Of a stretch of 49,917 nt of DNA, positions 1 through 9,500 are shown piece after piece (the first letter of the stretch is position 1; every line of letters begins with the position of its first letter). The DNA is taken from assembly GCA_017509255.1 (NCBI GenBank), contig JAFWQA010000005.1, positions 1-49,917 of the forward strand, written 5' to 3'. Made by a program: the position numbers and the translations under genes. This DNA comes from Clostridia bacterium (GTDB taxonomy: Bacteria; Bacillota; Clostridia; Christensenellales; Aristaeellaceae). Below the pieces are notes generated by a model. That model saw only the letters and a list, made by a program, of their open reading frames with translations, had not been told where the DNA came from and did not search any database.

Positions 1-2
1 AC

Positions 3-548
3 GGCTGGGTCCGCTTCAACTATAAATGGTATTACTACCACGATGACGGAACATTGCTGGTTCCGGATTATGAATCCCACGGCCTGAACGACGTCGTTCT
101 GACGGATCCGAACGGCGTGGAGATCCTGAACCGCTTTATCCTGAATGACGGCTCCATGCCCTTCTTCGGAAACTACTGGGACGCGCTCTTACTTCCCGAT
201 GACTGGGACTGGGAGGAAGGCGATTGGGATACGATCGATTTCACGTACTCTGTCGGCGATGATCAGTTTACCCAGGTGTACAGTCTCGGACTTCAGCTGA
301 TCGAAGAAACCGGCACGGGCACACTGTGGATAGGCCATTATGTCGCTGAGCAGGATGAGGATGAAGAAACAGATGATGATGGATACGAGCAATTCGACCT
401 GACCTGGGACTACCGCGGGGAGGACGTCGTCCTGTACCTGGACGGGACGGAGATCGGCACAGTATCCCAGTACTGTTTCCGCGTCATCATGACACTGAAC
501 GGCAACGACCCGGTCAATTTCGACGAGTTCATTTACGGGGACGGCTGA
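3..548 (+). CDS. 3' part of an unknown, probably exported acidic protein
   Basis: The reading frame is already open at the left edge, so only the last 181 codons are visible and the true start lies outside the window. The first visible residues (GWVRFNYKWYYYHDDGTLL) resemble one choline-binding/cell-wall-binding repeat of the GW..KWYY..DG type. The rest is rich in Asp, Glu, Trp and Tyr, as in extracellular proteins. I recognise no catalytic motif in the remainder. It ends just before a hairpin terminator shared with the convergent regulator gene. A cell-wall-associated surface protein is a reasonable guess, but it rests on one partial repeat. Confidence 0.6.
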   Translation, partial: GWVRFNYKWYYYHDDGTLLVPDYESHGLNDVVLTDPNGVEILNRFILNDGSMPFFGNYWDALLLPDDWDWEEGDWDTIDFTYSVGDDQFTQVYSLGLQLIEETGTGTLWIGHYVAEQDEDEETDDDGYEQFDLTWDYRGEDVVLYLDGTEIGTVSQYCFRVIMTLNGNDPVNFDEFIYGDG

Positions 549-568
549 TCCCTTTCCCGGGCCATATA

Positions 569-600
569 AAACGCGGCGGAGTATTCCGCCGCGTTTCGTT
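569..600. terminator. Bidirectional terminator between convergent genes
   Basis: A perfect 12-bp inverted repeat (569-580 with 585-596, loop GTAT) carries A residues on one side and a T-rich stretch on the other. It separates the plus-strand gene ending at 548 from the minus-strand regulator ending at 600. Confidence 0.75.
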
Positions 601-1427
601 TATCCTTCTTCTGTTTCTTCCTCCGGGACGTCCGCTTCCTCCCCCTCCGCCCCGTCCTTCGGGGCGAAGAGCTCCTCCATGAGCTGCCTGGCCTTGCCGT
701 AGTTCTCCCGGGTCACGTAAAAGATATTGGTTTCCAGCAGCGGACCCGCCTTCATGGCCAGCCCGGCGCCCATCTTTCCCTTTTTCAGGAAGGGGATGCC
801 GTTTTCCGCCAGCACGTCCGACAGCATGTCCGACTCCAGCAGGCCGCGCTCCGTCAGGGGCACGGTCTCCTTCGGGTCCTCCGGCTCCGCGCGGACCGCC
901 CGGCCCAGCACGCCCCGGAACTCCACCGGCGTGAAGTATTTGAGCTGATAGGTCTTCCGGCCCCGCCGGACCGCGTCGTTGATGCACTTCAGTTCCTTTT
1001 CCGCTTCCTCCCCGCCGTCATACCAGCCGAGGACCACCTTGTGGTCTCCGAGGATGCCGGTCCGGTCCACGCCCTCCAGAATATATTCGGGCTCGTTTTT
1101 CCCGGGAAAAAGGATCCGGCTGCTGCTCACGGAAATGCAGTCCACCGTGCGGCTGCCGTCAAACACCGTGATCAGGATCCGGTTCCTGCCGGAGCCGGCG
1201 GCCCCGCTCCTCTCCCCGCTCCCTTCCGCCGGCACGTTGTCCAGCAGAAAATCCAGGGACACGTTCAGGACCCGGGCCGCCTCCAGAAGCTTTTCCGTTT
1301 CCGGATAGCCGCCGCCGGCCTCCCACTTGGAGATCGCCTGGCGGGAAACGTTCAGCTTTTCCGCCAGCTCTTCCTGGGTGAAGCCCTTTGCCTTCCGGGT
1401 CTGTTTCAGATTCTCACCAAAGCTCAC
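600..1427 (-). CDS. XRE-family transcriptional regulator with a long C-terminal domain
   Basis: Residues 3-58 form a Cro/CI-type helix-turn-helix (TQEELAEKLNVSRQAISKWE, then a tail matching VLNVSLDFLL). The remaining 215 residues are an unrecognised, mostly polar domain without membrane segments, possibly a sensor or dimerisation part, ending in a Glu-rich tail. The start is GTG at 1427, chosen because a GGAGGG ribosome-binding site lies about 7 nt upstream. The gene stands alone and faces away from the sigma-factor operon. A TTGCG-N4-CGCAA palindrome upstream suggests autoregulation. The target genes are unknown. The DNA-binding role is clear; the physiological role is not. Confidence 0.85.
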   Translation of the reverse strand: MSFGENLKQTRKAKGFTQEELAEKLNVSRQAISKWEAGGGYPETEKLLEAARVLNVSLDFLLDNVPAEGSGERSGAAGSGRNRILITVFDGSRTVDCISVSSSRILFPGKNEPEYILEGVDRTGILGDHKVVLGWYDGGEEAEKELKCINDAVRRGRKTYQLKYFTPVEFRGVLGRAVRAEPEDPKETVPLTERGLLESDMLSDVLAENGIPFLKKGKMGAGLAMKAGPLLETNIFYVTRENYGKARQLMEELFAPKDGAEGEEADVPEEETEEG

Positions 1428-1499
1428 GCTTTTCCCTCCCTGTGTCTGTTGATGGCTTTATCCTATCCGCTCCCTCCGCGGTTCTCCACCAACCCGGAT

Positions 1500-1537
1500 T
1501 TGCGTTTTCGCAACGTCAGGTTGCATTTTGGATGATA
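1500..1537 (-). promoter_or_regulatory. Probable promoter and operator of the XRE regulator
   Basis: On the minus strand an extended -10 (TGC-TATCAT, hexamer at 1537-1532) precedes a perfect TTGCG-TTTT-CGCAA palindrome (1500-1513). The palindrome would lie just after the predicted transcription start, where a repressor can block initiation. The -35 is poor. Confidence 0.4.
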
Positions 1538-1644
1538 GCACTTTTTTTCGCCGTTTTCCAGCAGATCGGCGGGCTGAATTGTAACAAATGAAAAGATTGA
1601 AACATTTTCCCTCCGTCTGTCTTTTTTTCCTTCCGGGAATATGC

Positions 1645-1770
1645 TATATTCATCCTGATTGAACCCGAATCACAGACAGCAGCAAACAGTGCCCGGTCCT
1701 GCGGGCGTTCCGTCTGTGACCCGGATCCGGAGGCAGATCCGTCAGCGGGCGTCACCCGCTGATTTTTTTA
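1645..1770 (+). ncRNA. Candidate structured small RNA or attenuating leader
   Basis: An extended -10 (TGC-TATATT, hexamer at 1645-1650) is followed by three stem-loops and a strong intrinsic terminator. TCACAGAC (1670-1677) pairs with GTCTGTGA (1712-1719) and encloses GCCCG/CGGGC (1691-1695 and 1702-1706). GGATC (1723-1727) pairs with GATCC (1736-1740). TCAGCGGG (1742-1749) pairs with CCCGCTGA (1755-1762) and is followed by seven Ts. No open frame is evident. The transcript would be about 110 nt and stop about 80 nt before the sigma gene at 1849. It may be an independent sRNA or a leader controlling that operon. GCGGGCGT occurs twice (1701 and 1745), so alternative pairing is possible. I could not match it to 6S, SRP RNA or a known riboswitch. 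Confidence 0.45.
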
Positions 1771-1848
1771 TCCCGTTTTTTTTGTTCCGGATGCAAAAAG
1801 AACGGCTTCCGTTCCGTCTGATAAAGTGAGAGGGGGGAAAAGCACCCG

Positions 1849-2361
1849 ATGATTGCTGATCAGGGCCCGACCCGCAATTATGAGGAGATCCTGACCGATA
1901 TGGTCGGTCAATATCAGTCCGCGCTGCTGAACATGTGCCTGATCTGTCTCAAGAACAGGGCATCCGCGGAGGACGCCGTGCAGGAGACCTTCATCAAGGC
2001 CTACCGCGCGCTGCCGAATTTCCGCGGGGAATGCAGCGAAAAGACCTGGCTGATGCGTATCGCGATCAACACCTGCAGGGATATGACGAGGACCCCGTGG
2101 TTCCGGCACACGGACCGCAGGGTGACGCCGGAGGACATGACCGGCCTGGCCGCGCCGGAGCAGCAGAGCTCCGGGCTGGCGGCGGAGATCTCCTCGCTTC
2201 CCGACAGGTACAGGGACGTGCTTCTCCTCTACTATTATCAGGACATGAAACTGGAGGAAGTCGCCGCGGCGCTGAACACCTCGCCCGCGACGGTCTCCCG
2301 GAGACTGAAGGCCGCGCGGGAAAAGCTCCGCGGCGTGCTGGAAAGGGGGTCTGAACTGTGA
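1849..2361 (+). CDS. ECF-type RNA polymerase sigma factor (first pair)
   Basis: This 170-residue protein has the sigma-70 region 2 core (ASAEDAVQETFIKAYRALP; then FRGECSEKTWLMRIAINTCRD) and a C-terminal region 4 helix-turn-helix (LEEVAAALNTSPATVSRRLK). It lacks regions 1 and 3, which defines the extracytoplasmic-function group. The role is to redirect RNA polymerase to a small regulon, probably in response to an envelope signal. The stop overlaps the GTG start of the next gene (GTGA), a sign of translational coupling to its likely antagonist. A purine-rich GAGAGGGGGG lies about 11 nt before the ATG. The regulon is unknown. Confidence 0.92.
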   Translation: MIADQGPTRNYEEILTDMVGQYQSALLNMCLICLKNRASAEDAVQETFIKAYRALPNFRGECSEKTWLMRIAINTCRDMTRTPWFRHTDRRVTPEDMTGLAAPEQQSSGLAAEISSLPDRYRDVLLLYYYQDMKLEEVAAALNTSPATVSRRLKAAREKLRGVLERGSEL

Positions 2362-4142
2362 ACGAAGAAGACATCAGGAAACAGATCCATCAGGCTGTTG
2401 ACGACAATGCCCAGGGTATGCAGCTGAATCCCTTCCTCGCGCAGCGCGTGATCGCGCAGGCCGCCGGAAAGGAAGCAAAACCCATGAAAAAGAAAATGTC
2501 TTTTATCGTCGTGCTGACGAGCGTATTGCTGCTGGCCGTGACCGCGCTGGCGATCACCCTGCTGACGCCGAAGCAGGTCGTGGAAACGGTCGCCGTCCCC
2601 CTGGCGCGGAACAATGACGAAGACTGGCGGATCCACGATCAGTTCTCCCCGGAGGAGCTGGCTCAATTCATCAAAGCCTGCAGCGAGAACGGCATCGATC
2701 TGGATGAAAACAGCCTGATCCTGGAGGCGCTCCGCAGCGGAGAAGGCTACAGCGAAGAAGAAACCGTCATGGAGCTCAGCCGGAAGGCCTTCGGCGGCAT
2801 GTTCTCCGAATGGAAGGTCGCCGACCGCCACTGGTTTACCGAAACGATGAACGCCCTCGGCTATAAATGGGAGATCTATCCCATGCCGGGGCCGGATGAC
2901 CTGCCCGAGGAGGAGGCAAAACGCATCATGCTCGCCGCCGTTTATGAACGGTACGGCGCGGACCTGCCCCTGGAGGACCGGGAGCAATATATCCTCGATT
3001 ACGACTATTTTGCCGAGCCGAAGGAGGACGGCACGGTCTGGCAGCTGTTCTGTGACGAATATCACGACACCTCCCGCGACTTCATCGTCCGGATGGACAG
3101 GCAGGGCAATGTGCTGAGCGTGGAGGAGATCGAGGATATCGATCCCCGGATCGCCATTCAGGAAATGTACACCCTTCCGGAGGAGGAGGTCCTGCAGCTT
3201 GCCGTGGCCGCTCTGAAGGATTATTGCGGCGAGGATTTCCCCGCGGACGATCCGGCCGTATTCACTCCCCAGTTCTCCCGCCACAGCGACGAGACCGCCA
3301 TCTGGGACGTGACCTTCCTCAGCCGGGTCATGGAGCAGGGGGATTATACCGTGCTGGTCTGGAACGACACGAAGAAAGCGGTCGTTCTGCAGGTGGGCGA
3401 CGGCACCCTGAGCGCCGACAATATCGTGGACCGCTACAGGAACGCCTACGGCTGGTACGGAGACTGGGAGCAGAGCAAATGGGTCCAGCTGTCCAATGCC
3501 GTAAAGGACCTGCCGGCCTCCACGACGGAGGGCAAGGTCATGAAGGCGACCGAGTATATCCCCTGGCGGGAAGGCCTGCTGACCCGGAACGAAGCGGAAA
3601 AGGCCGCCTACATCTCCGGCGGCTTCCGTCTGGGCGATACCAATCAGGGCGTCCTGATCAACGCGGAGCCGAACCCCGTCTGGCATTTCCTGATCTATGA
3701 CTATGAGGGGATCTATCCGGACGGCATCCTCATCGAGGTCGATGCCGTGACCGGGAAGCGGGTCGGCCTGGAGCAGTATAAATCCCAGTATGACAAGGTG
3801 GATCCCGGCTACCGGACCTATACGCTCCTCCGCACCTGGGCGCGGGTCACCATGGAGGAGGAAGGGCCCCTGCCGCTTGCGTACACCGCCGTCTACCACA
3901 CCTTCGGCGATATGTCGCTGGACTGCCCGGACGAGGAGCTGCCCATTGAGGACGCGCGTTACTGGAAGCCGGAGATCAACGGAAACAGCGTGCGCCTCCG
4001 CAGCCTGTGGCTGGAGTATCCGGACTACTGCGTCACGCTGGATGAAAACGGCATGGTGACCGATATCCGTGAGGAACCCACCTCCGGCACCGAGCCGATC
4101 CCGGAGGAGCTGAAGATCATTCCCTGGGAGCCGCCCTTCTGA
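2358..4142 (+). CDS. Putative membrane-anchored anti-sigma factor with large extracellular domain
   Basis: Starting from GTG, the 594-residue protein has a short cytoplasmic N-terminus of about 45 residues, one membrane helix around residues 46-68 and a large outside domain rich in Trp, Tyr and acidic residues. There is no HxxxCxxC zinc motif, so it is not a classical ZAS anti-sigma factor. Overlap with the ECF gene and the single-pass topology make it the likely cognate regulator. I do not recognise the roughly 520-residue outer domain, which has several aromatic, PepSY-like stretches that could sense a ligand. That it inhibits the sigma factor is inferred from gene order. It ends before a strong terminator. 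Confidence 0.7.
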   Translation: MNEEDIRKQIHQAVDDNAQGMQLNPFLAQRVIAQAAGKEAKPMKKKMSFIVVLTSVLLLAVTALAITLLTPKQVVETVAVPLARNNDEDWRIHDQFSPEELAQFIKACSENGIDLDENSLILEALRSGEGYSEEETVMELSRKAFGGMFSEWKVADRHWFTETMNALGYKWEIYPMPGPDDLPEEEAKRIMLAAVYERYGADLPLEDREQYILDYDYFAEPKEDGTVWQLFCDEYHDTSRDFIVRMDRQGNVLSVEEIEDIDPRIAIQEMYTLPEEEVLQLAVAALKDYCGEDFPADDPAVFTPQFSRHSDETAIWDVTFLSRVMEQGDYTVLVWNDTKKAVVLQVGDGTLSADNIVDRYRNAYGWYGDWEQSKWVQLSNAVKDLPASTTEGKVMKATEYIPWREGLLTRNEAEKAAYISGGFRLGDTNQGVLINAEPNPVWHFLIYDYEGIYPDGILIEVDAVTGKRVGLEQYKSQYDKVDPGYRTYTLLRTWARVTMEEEGPLPLAYTAVYHTFGDMSLDCPDEELPIEDARYWKPEINGNSVRLRSLWLEYPDYCVTLDENGMVTDIREEPTSGTEPIPEELKIIPWEPPF

Positions 4143-4152
4143 TGAACACGCG

Positions 4153-4180
4153 GGCGGGCCGGAAGGCCCGCCTCTTTTTT
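4153..4180 (+). terminator. Intrinsic terminator of the first sigma operon
   Basis: GGCGGGCC (4153-4160), loop GGAA, then GGCCCGCC (4165-4172) and TCTTTTTT: a textbook hairpin plus T-run directly after the stop codon. Confidence 0.85.
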
Positions 4181-4220
4181 CCTTTCACCCGGCCTGTCAA
4201 AAATTTTTTTGGACAGATCC

Positions 4221-4248
4221 TGTAACATTCACGGTCACGAAAGACATA
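4221..4248 (+). promoter_or_regulatory. Possible ECF-type promoter before the second sigma gene
   Basis: TGTAAC (4221-4226) matches the AAC-containing -35 of ECF promoters, and 16 bp later GACATA could serve as -10. Many ECF sigma genes are self-transcribed, so autoregulation is plausible. The -10 is not a clear CGTC match, so support is weak. Confidence 0.3.
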
Positions 4249-4275
4249 AACTTAATGGAAGGAGGAATGAGTCGG

Positions 4276-4764
4276 ATGCCGGACCTGGAAAAAACCTGTC
4301 ACGAGAATTATGAATACGTTCTCGGCTTTCTGACGCGCCTGACAGGCGATCCGGCCCTGGCGGAAGAGCTGACTCAGGAAACCTTCTATCAGGCTGCGAA
4401 GCGCTGGAAAGATTACAGGGTCACGTGCAAGCCGGGCACCTGGCTGTGCGGGATCGCGAAAAATCTTTATTTTTCCTGGCGCAGAAAGCCCAAAACAGTT
4501 CCCCTTCCGGAGGATGAGGCCGATCCGACGGACCTGACCGATATGGTCATCGACAAGGAGCAGCGCATGTATATCCACAAAGCGATGCACGAATTGCCGG
4601 AGCCGTACCGGGAGGTGCTGACACTGCGCACGCTGGGAGAACTGAGCTACGAAGAGATCGGCGGCCTTTTCGCCAGAAACGCCGGCTGGGCGAGAGTGAC
4701 CGCGTACCGCGCGAAGCAGATGCTTCTGCTTGCCGTGAAAGGAGAAAGAACAAATGCTTTGTAA
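4276..4764 (+). CDS. ECF-type RNA polymerase sigma factor (second pair)
   Basis: The protein is 162 residues from the chosen start. Region 2 is visible (ALAEELTQETFYQAAKRWKD, then GTWLCGIAKNLYFSWRR), as is region 4 (LPEPYREVLTLRTLGELSYE, then a helix ending VTAYRAKQML). The frame also contains ATGs at 4255 and 4267, but the strong GGAAGGAGGA site at 4257-4266 overlaps or abuts them and sits about 9 nt before the ATG at 4276, which I therefore prefer. The gene overlaps the following zinc-finger anti-sigma gene by 11 bases. It resembles SigX/SigW-type cell-envelope stress sigma factors; the regulon is unknown. Confidence 0.9.
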   Translation: MPDLEKTCHENYEYVLGFLTRLTGDPALAEELTQETFYQAAKRWKDYRVTCKPGTWLCGIAKNLYFSWRRKPKTVPLPEDEADPTDLTDMVIDKEQRMYIHKAMHELPEPYREVLTLRTLGELSYEEIGGLFARNAGWARVTAYRAKQMLLLAVKGERTNAL

Positions 4765-6325
4765 TGTCATTCGTGACCTGATGCCCGTCTGCATGGAAGG
4801 CGGGGGAAGTGAGGACAGCCGGAAGCTGATCGGGGAGCACATCGAGCTGTGCCCGGAATGCAGAAAGCTCTGGCTGGCCATGCAGGAGCCCCTGCCCGCG
4901 CCGGAGACCGCGGAGCCGGAGGAGGCGAAAAAGGAGATCGGACGGATCCGGAAGCTGCGCTGCCACAGGATCCTGCGCACCGTGCTGATCACCGCGCTGT
5001 GCCTGTGCATACTGAGCTTCGGCGTCTGGTACTACTTTCTGGACACCGATGCGGAGATCCCTGCCGATTCGTATGATCTGAGGCTGGCGGCCACAGAAAA
5101 CACCAGCGTACGCCTGATTACGGATTCCACGCCGGCCGGCCCGGGCGGCACGGGCTGGACCTTTGATGAGGAAAGCGGGACCCTGCACGCCTCTCTGTGC
5201 GCGACGCGCGCCTCCGCCCTGCAGCCCGGCCCGGTATCCTTCGGCCTGGACCTGGGCACAGCCTATAAACCCGGAGCGGACTTCGATACGGCGCTGGTCC
5301 TGTATGAATCCGATATCGACACAGAGCACGGCCTTGTGTTCAAACACCCCACAGAGGTCCGCAAAATCGTCAAGGGCCGCGGAGACGGCCCTGTCATCTA
5401 CACGGAGGGCGACAGGATCCCCGAAGCGGAGAATGACCTGACCTTCCTGGATACCATGCAGTACACGCCGGAACGCTGTTTCGTCATCCCGCTCCCCCTG
5501 TCCGGGGACGACGGTTTCTTCCGTACAGGCTATACGGACTGGGCGGCCGCGGAGGACGGCACCTGGGTGGACTTCTGCTATGCGGTCCCGCTGGAAACCG
5601 GTCTGGCGGACTGGACCGTCCTTTTTGCCGGCGATGACGTCATCATGATGACCGAAGAGGCCGTCGTCCCTTATGAGAAGGGGAATATCTGCGTCGGGCT
5701 GTTCCGCTTCCGCATCAGGCCCGGCGAGGAAGGCAGGACCGGCAGGGCGTATCTGTACGTCCGGGCGGCGGATGCCGCCGAATATGCCGCTGAACTGATC
5801 GCGCCCGGAGAAGGGGATCAGATCACGACCGGTATGATCTATATGGCCGGGCACTTCATCGGCCTTCATGCTCAGCCGGTACTTACGGACGTGTTCGGGG
5901 ACGTATTCGGTGGATCCGCGTCATCGGCCGATCCGGAGAATGGAGCCGGCGGCAGTCCCCTGCCCGCGGGCTTTGACGCGGACAGTCTGAATGTGGACAT
6001 GAGCCTGTCCGCAAGCACATTCAGCGCCCCCGAAGAGGTCACCGTCACGGTCAGCATAGAAAACACCGGCGAATACGACATGCCGGAGCCCCTGCAGCTG
6101 CTTGCCCCCGACGGCACAGAAATAAACGATCTCAGGACGCGGCTCCTGGCAGCCGGGGAAAATGTCACCTGGCAGGGAACGTGGACCGTAACGCAGGAGC
6201 AGCTGGAAGCAGGCGAGATCACCTTCAGGCTCATATGTCCCGACTCTGCTGGCGGTGAACTGAAGCGGATCAGCAAAAAGCTGTCCGTGAGGATCAGCTG
6301 TGAACCTCCCGCCGAAGGCAGCTGA
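4754..6325 (+). CDS. Zinc-finger anti-sigma factor with extracellular domains
   Basis: The N-terminus has the zf-HC2 anti-sigma signature: Cys3 and Cys13, then His29-x3-Cys33-x2-Cys36 (HIELCPEC), which holds the sigma factor inactive in this family. A single membrane helix follows at about residues 74-95. The 430-residue outside part ends (about residues 415-515) in a beta-rich module resembling CARDB/BsuPI-like immunoglobulin folds (EEVTVTVSIENTGEYDMPEP). The 523-residue length far exceeds a minimal anti-sigma factor (roughly 80-250 residues), so the outer part probably senses or binds something at the cell surface. Its start overlaps the sigma gene by 11 bases, supporting a functional pair. 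Confidence 0.88.
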   Translation: MLCNVIRDLMPVCMEGGGSEDSRKLIGEHIELCPECRKLWLAMQEPLPAPETAEPEEAKKEIGRIRKLRCHRILRTVLITALCLCILSFGVWYYFLDTDAEIPADSYDLRLAATENTSVRLITDSTPAGPGGTGWTFDEESGTLHASLCATRASALQPGPVSFGLDLGTAYKPGADFDTALVLYESDIDTEHGLVFKHPTEVRKIVKGRGDGPVIYTEGDRIPEAENDLTFLDTMQYTPERCFVIPLPLSGDDGFFRTGYTDWAAAEDGTWVDFCYAVPLETGLADWTVLFAGDDVIMMTEEAVVPYEKGNICVGLFRFRIRPGEEGRTGRAYLYVRAADAAEYAAELIAPGEGDQITTGMIYMAGHFIGLHAQPVLTDVFGDVFGGSASSADPENGAGGSPLPAGFDADSLNVDMSLSASTFSAPEEVTVTVSIENTGEYDMPEPLQLLAPDGTEINDLRTRLLAAGENVTWQGTWTVTQEQLEAGEITFRLICPDSAGGELKRISKKLSVRISCEPPAEGS

Positions 6326-6376
6326 GCAGGATCCGTACGTACGGGCGGGCTAAGGCCGCGTAAAGCGGGAAAAAGC

Positions 6377-6418
6377 CATATAAAGAGGACCGGCCGGTCG
6401 GCCGGTCCTCTTTATATG
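6377..6418. terminator. Long perfect intergenic hairpin, likely bidirectional terminator
   Basis: A perfect 19-bp inverted repeat (6377-6395 with 6400-6418) with loop GGTC lies between the convergent anti-sigma and peptidase genes. Its AT-rich outer arms (CATATAAAGAGG) can give a weak U-tract in both directions. Confidence 0.6.
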
Positions 6419-6462
6419 CCCGTCTGTCACAGCTGTGCTTTCCCATGTATCCCGCGGGCATA

Positions 6463-6495
6463 TGAAAAGCGCCCGCGGAAATGCTCCACGGGCGC
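6463..6495 (-). terminator. Terminator of the peptidase operon
   Basis: On the minus strand GCGCCCG (6495-6489) pairs with CGGGCGC (6475-6469) and is followed by CTTTTC. It lies just after the peptidase stop codon. Confidence 0.5.
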
Positions 6496-6514
6496 CTGCG
6501 GCATTGAGTTTCCT

Positions 6515-9500
6515 TTACTGTCCCGGATTCATCAGGCGGAAGATCCGCTCCGCCAGCTCCGCGCGGGTCAGCACGGCGTCCGGCTGCTCCCCGGCGGGGA
6601 TATTCGCGCCGACCGCCGCCATCAGGCCGGCGGCGTACTGTCCGGTCAGCGGCGCCTCCGTGTCCGCGTCCGCCGCGCACAGGCCGTAGCCGGCCAGCAG
6701 GTCCCGCGCGGCCGCCGGGTCCGCCTCGGGCATCCCCACCAGCACGCAGACCGCGAAGTACAGATCGCCCTCCGTCGCGTTTTTCTCCGCGCCGAAGGCG
6801 GTATCGCTGTCCGGCGGCAGGATCTCTTTTTCAAACACGAAGCGCACGGCGGCGTAGTGCTCGCTGCCCGGCGTCACGTCCGTAAAGGTGATCCCCGAGA
6901 GGTCCTTCACGTTGAAGGGATTGTACACTTTGTCAAACAGCGGCCCGTTCTCCCCGATCTTTCCCGCGCTGCCCAGCGTGACGCGGGCGCCGCCGGCCAG
7001 AGCCGCCCGGTAGACCTCCGCCGCGGCGCGCACGCCCTCCGGCGTCAGCTCCTTCAGGCGGCGCATGTGCTCCAGGGTATCCTCCGGCCGTTTTCCGAGA
7101 CGGACCCAGGCGTCCAGCGCCTGCGCCGCGCCGGTCAGCTCCCCGGCGGGCTTCGCGTACTGGGAGTATTCCCTGAGGATATAGCCCTCCAGCGTTTCCC
7201 GGTCCACCTCCGTCTGCGCCAGCAGGTCGGGGACCGATTCAAACACCTGATAGGTCTCCGCGATATTCGGATCGGCGTAGGAGAACAGGATGATCCCCCC
7301 GCCCGGCAGCACGAGGCTCTGCGCGCCGTAGGCGCCCATTTTCTCGCGCAGCACGGGGGTCAGCAGCCGGTCCGTCACCAGATTGCAGACCGGGCCCAGC
7401 GCAAGGTCGTTTTCATCGATGCCCGCCTGCTCAAAGGTCGCGGCGACCGCGTTGAACTGCACCGCGTTGTCCAGGATCACGGCGGTCCTCTTTTCGGGCA
7501 CGGGCAGCTTCCATCCGGCAGGCTCCGCGGCTTCATGCGCCAGGCCGGCCAGGAAGACATCCGCCCTCTCCCGGTTGGCGGCAATGCCCTTCCCGCTGCC
7601 GGCATAGCCGATCACCGCGCCCGCGCTGTTCTTCATACGCTTCTGCAGAGCGGAGATCTTTTCCGTGAATTCCCCGGAACCGTTTTTCAGCTCCGCCTCC
7701 GTCCGGGACAGGAAGGCATAGTAATCCAGGGAATCCGTGTATTCGTATGCCCGGTAGAGCTCATCCCCCACAGCCAGGCCCCTCCGCTCCATCAGGGAAA
7801 CCGGGTCGCCGTTCATCCGGGCGCGGGTATACGCTTTCTCGCGGGCGATCAGGTTCAGCAGCAGCTCGGGCGAGTCGACCGCCGAACGGAACAGGATCTC
7901 GCTGAGCAGGCCGTAGCTCTTGTCCAGGTCCTCATCCCCGGCGAACCACGCCGCCCTGAGGTAAGGGATCACGCTGCTTTCCCCGCGGGCAAACTGGACG
8001 CTGATGCCCAGGTTGTACAGATAGCGGTCCTTCAGCCGGTCCAGGTCATCCCAGTAGAATTTCTGCGTACCGACGCTGCCGGCAATGCTGCTGTAGAATC
8101 TGAGCCACAGCAGCTCCTCCGCGCTCAGATGGTCCGCCCGCAGGTATACGCACGGCGAACCGATGCCGTCCGTCTCCGCGGGGATATCGATCCGGCGGAT
8201 GCCATCCTCCCCGGTCACGTCCCGGATCTCATACAGCCGGGTCTCCTCGGGCAGGCTTTCCGCGCTGACCGCCTTCAGGGCCGCGACGGCGGCGGAAAGG
8301 TCGGCCGTCGCCGGTTCCTCATTGCTCCGCGCGATGACGGCCTGCTTCTCCTCCTCGCTCATGGCGTTTTTGATGCCCTCCAGCTTCTCCGCCAGGGCCG
8401 CGTCCTCCCTTTCCTTTCCACCGGGATCCGCGGTCACGGTGATCAGCGCGGTGCGCGGGTTGTGCATGCCGTATTTGCCGCTGATCTTCTGCAGCAGCTT
8501 TGCCTCGCTCATCTCGTACATCCGGTCCGGATTAGCGACGCTCTCCGCGTAGTCAAATGCGTTCCCCGTCAGCGCCCAGCAGTATGCCAGATCCCTCAGC
8601 ACGCCGTTGGCGGGAACGTCGGCCTCGGCGGTCATCTTCATGCTCAGCTCATACGGCGCCAGGATATCCTCCAGCGTCGGTCTGGGGAACCGCGCGGTCA
8701 CATAGCCGCGCAGCGTCTTGTCCACCGCGTCCCGGAATTTCTCCGCGTCCTCCGGCTGCAGGCCTGTCGCGGCAAAGCAGATGCCGTCGTCCGGCGCCGT
8801 CCGGACATGGCTGACGGACAGGGTGAGCACGTTGGGGACCTGGTCGGATACGTTCAGATGCAGGTCGGAGGATTCCGCGTTCATCAGCAGGATCAGGTTA
8901 TCCAGGATCCTGGCCTCCTCCGGATCCTCCCGCATGCCGGGGCACACGATGATATATTCCACGGTGCACTGCCCGGCGGTATCCGCGTCCGCCGTCACGG
9001 GATAGAGGAAGCTGGCCTCCGCCGGCTCCGTCAGAGGGGTGTAATCCGCGTCCTCAAAGCGGATCTCCGCTTTTTCGTAAGGCGCGTAGGCTTCGTCCAG
9101 CAGCTTCAGGAAGGCGGTGTAGTCGTTCAGCTTCCCGTAAAGCACGGCCAGACAGTTGGACGGATGGTAATAGCGCCGGTGGTATTCCTGCACCGCCTCC
9201 TGCGTCATTTCGGGGATCTCCGCCGGGTCCCCGCCGTAGCTGAGGCCCGCCGCGGAGCCGGGAAACGCGGTCTGCAGCGCCTTCCGGTACGCGAAGTCGG
9301 CCATCGTCTGCCTGGACTGCATTTCGGAATACACCACGCCCCCGACGGTCAGCGGATCCTCCGGGCTTTTCATGCGGTATTCCCACGCCTCTGCGCGGAA
9401 CACGCTCTCATCGTTCAGCAGCGGATGATAGCACGCGTTGATGTAATAGTCCGCGTAGCGGAGCAGCTGCTCCTCGCTCAGGGAAGCGACGGGGTAGCAG

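Noticed and set aside
1645-1770. Hairpin cluster considered as 6S, SRP RNA or a known riboswitch
   Set aside because: No conserved SRP domain IV motif, no 6S-like long stem with central bubble and no recognised riboswitch core; kept only as an unclassified candidate.
2238-3899. 553-codon minus-strand frame over the first anti-sigma gene
   Set aside because: Antisense shadow: no ribosome-binding site, no domain, and it covers a gene with a clear membrane helix and coupled start.
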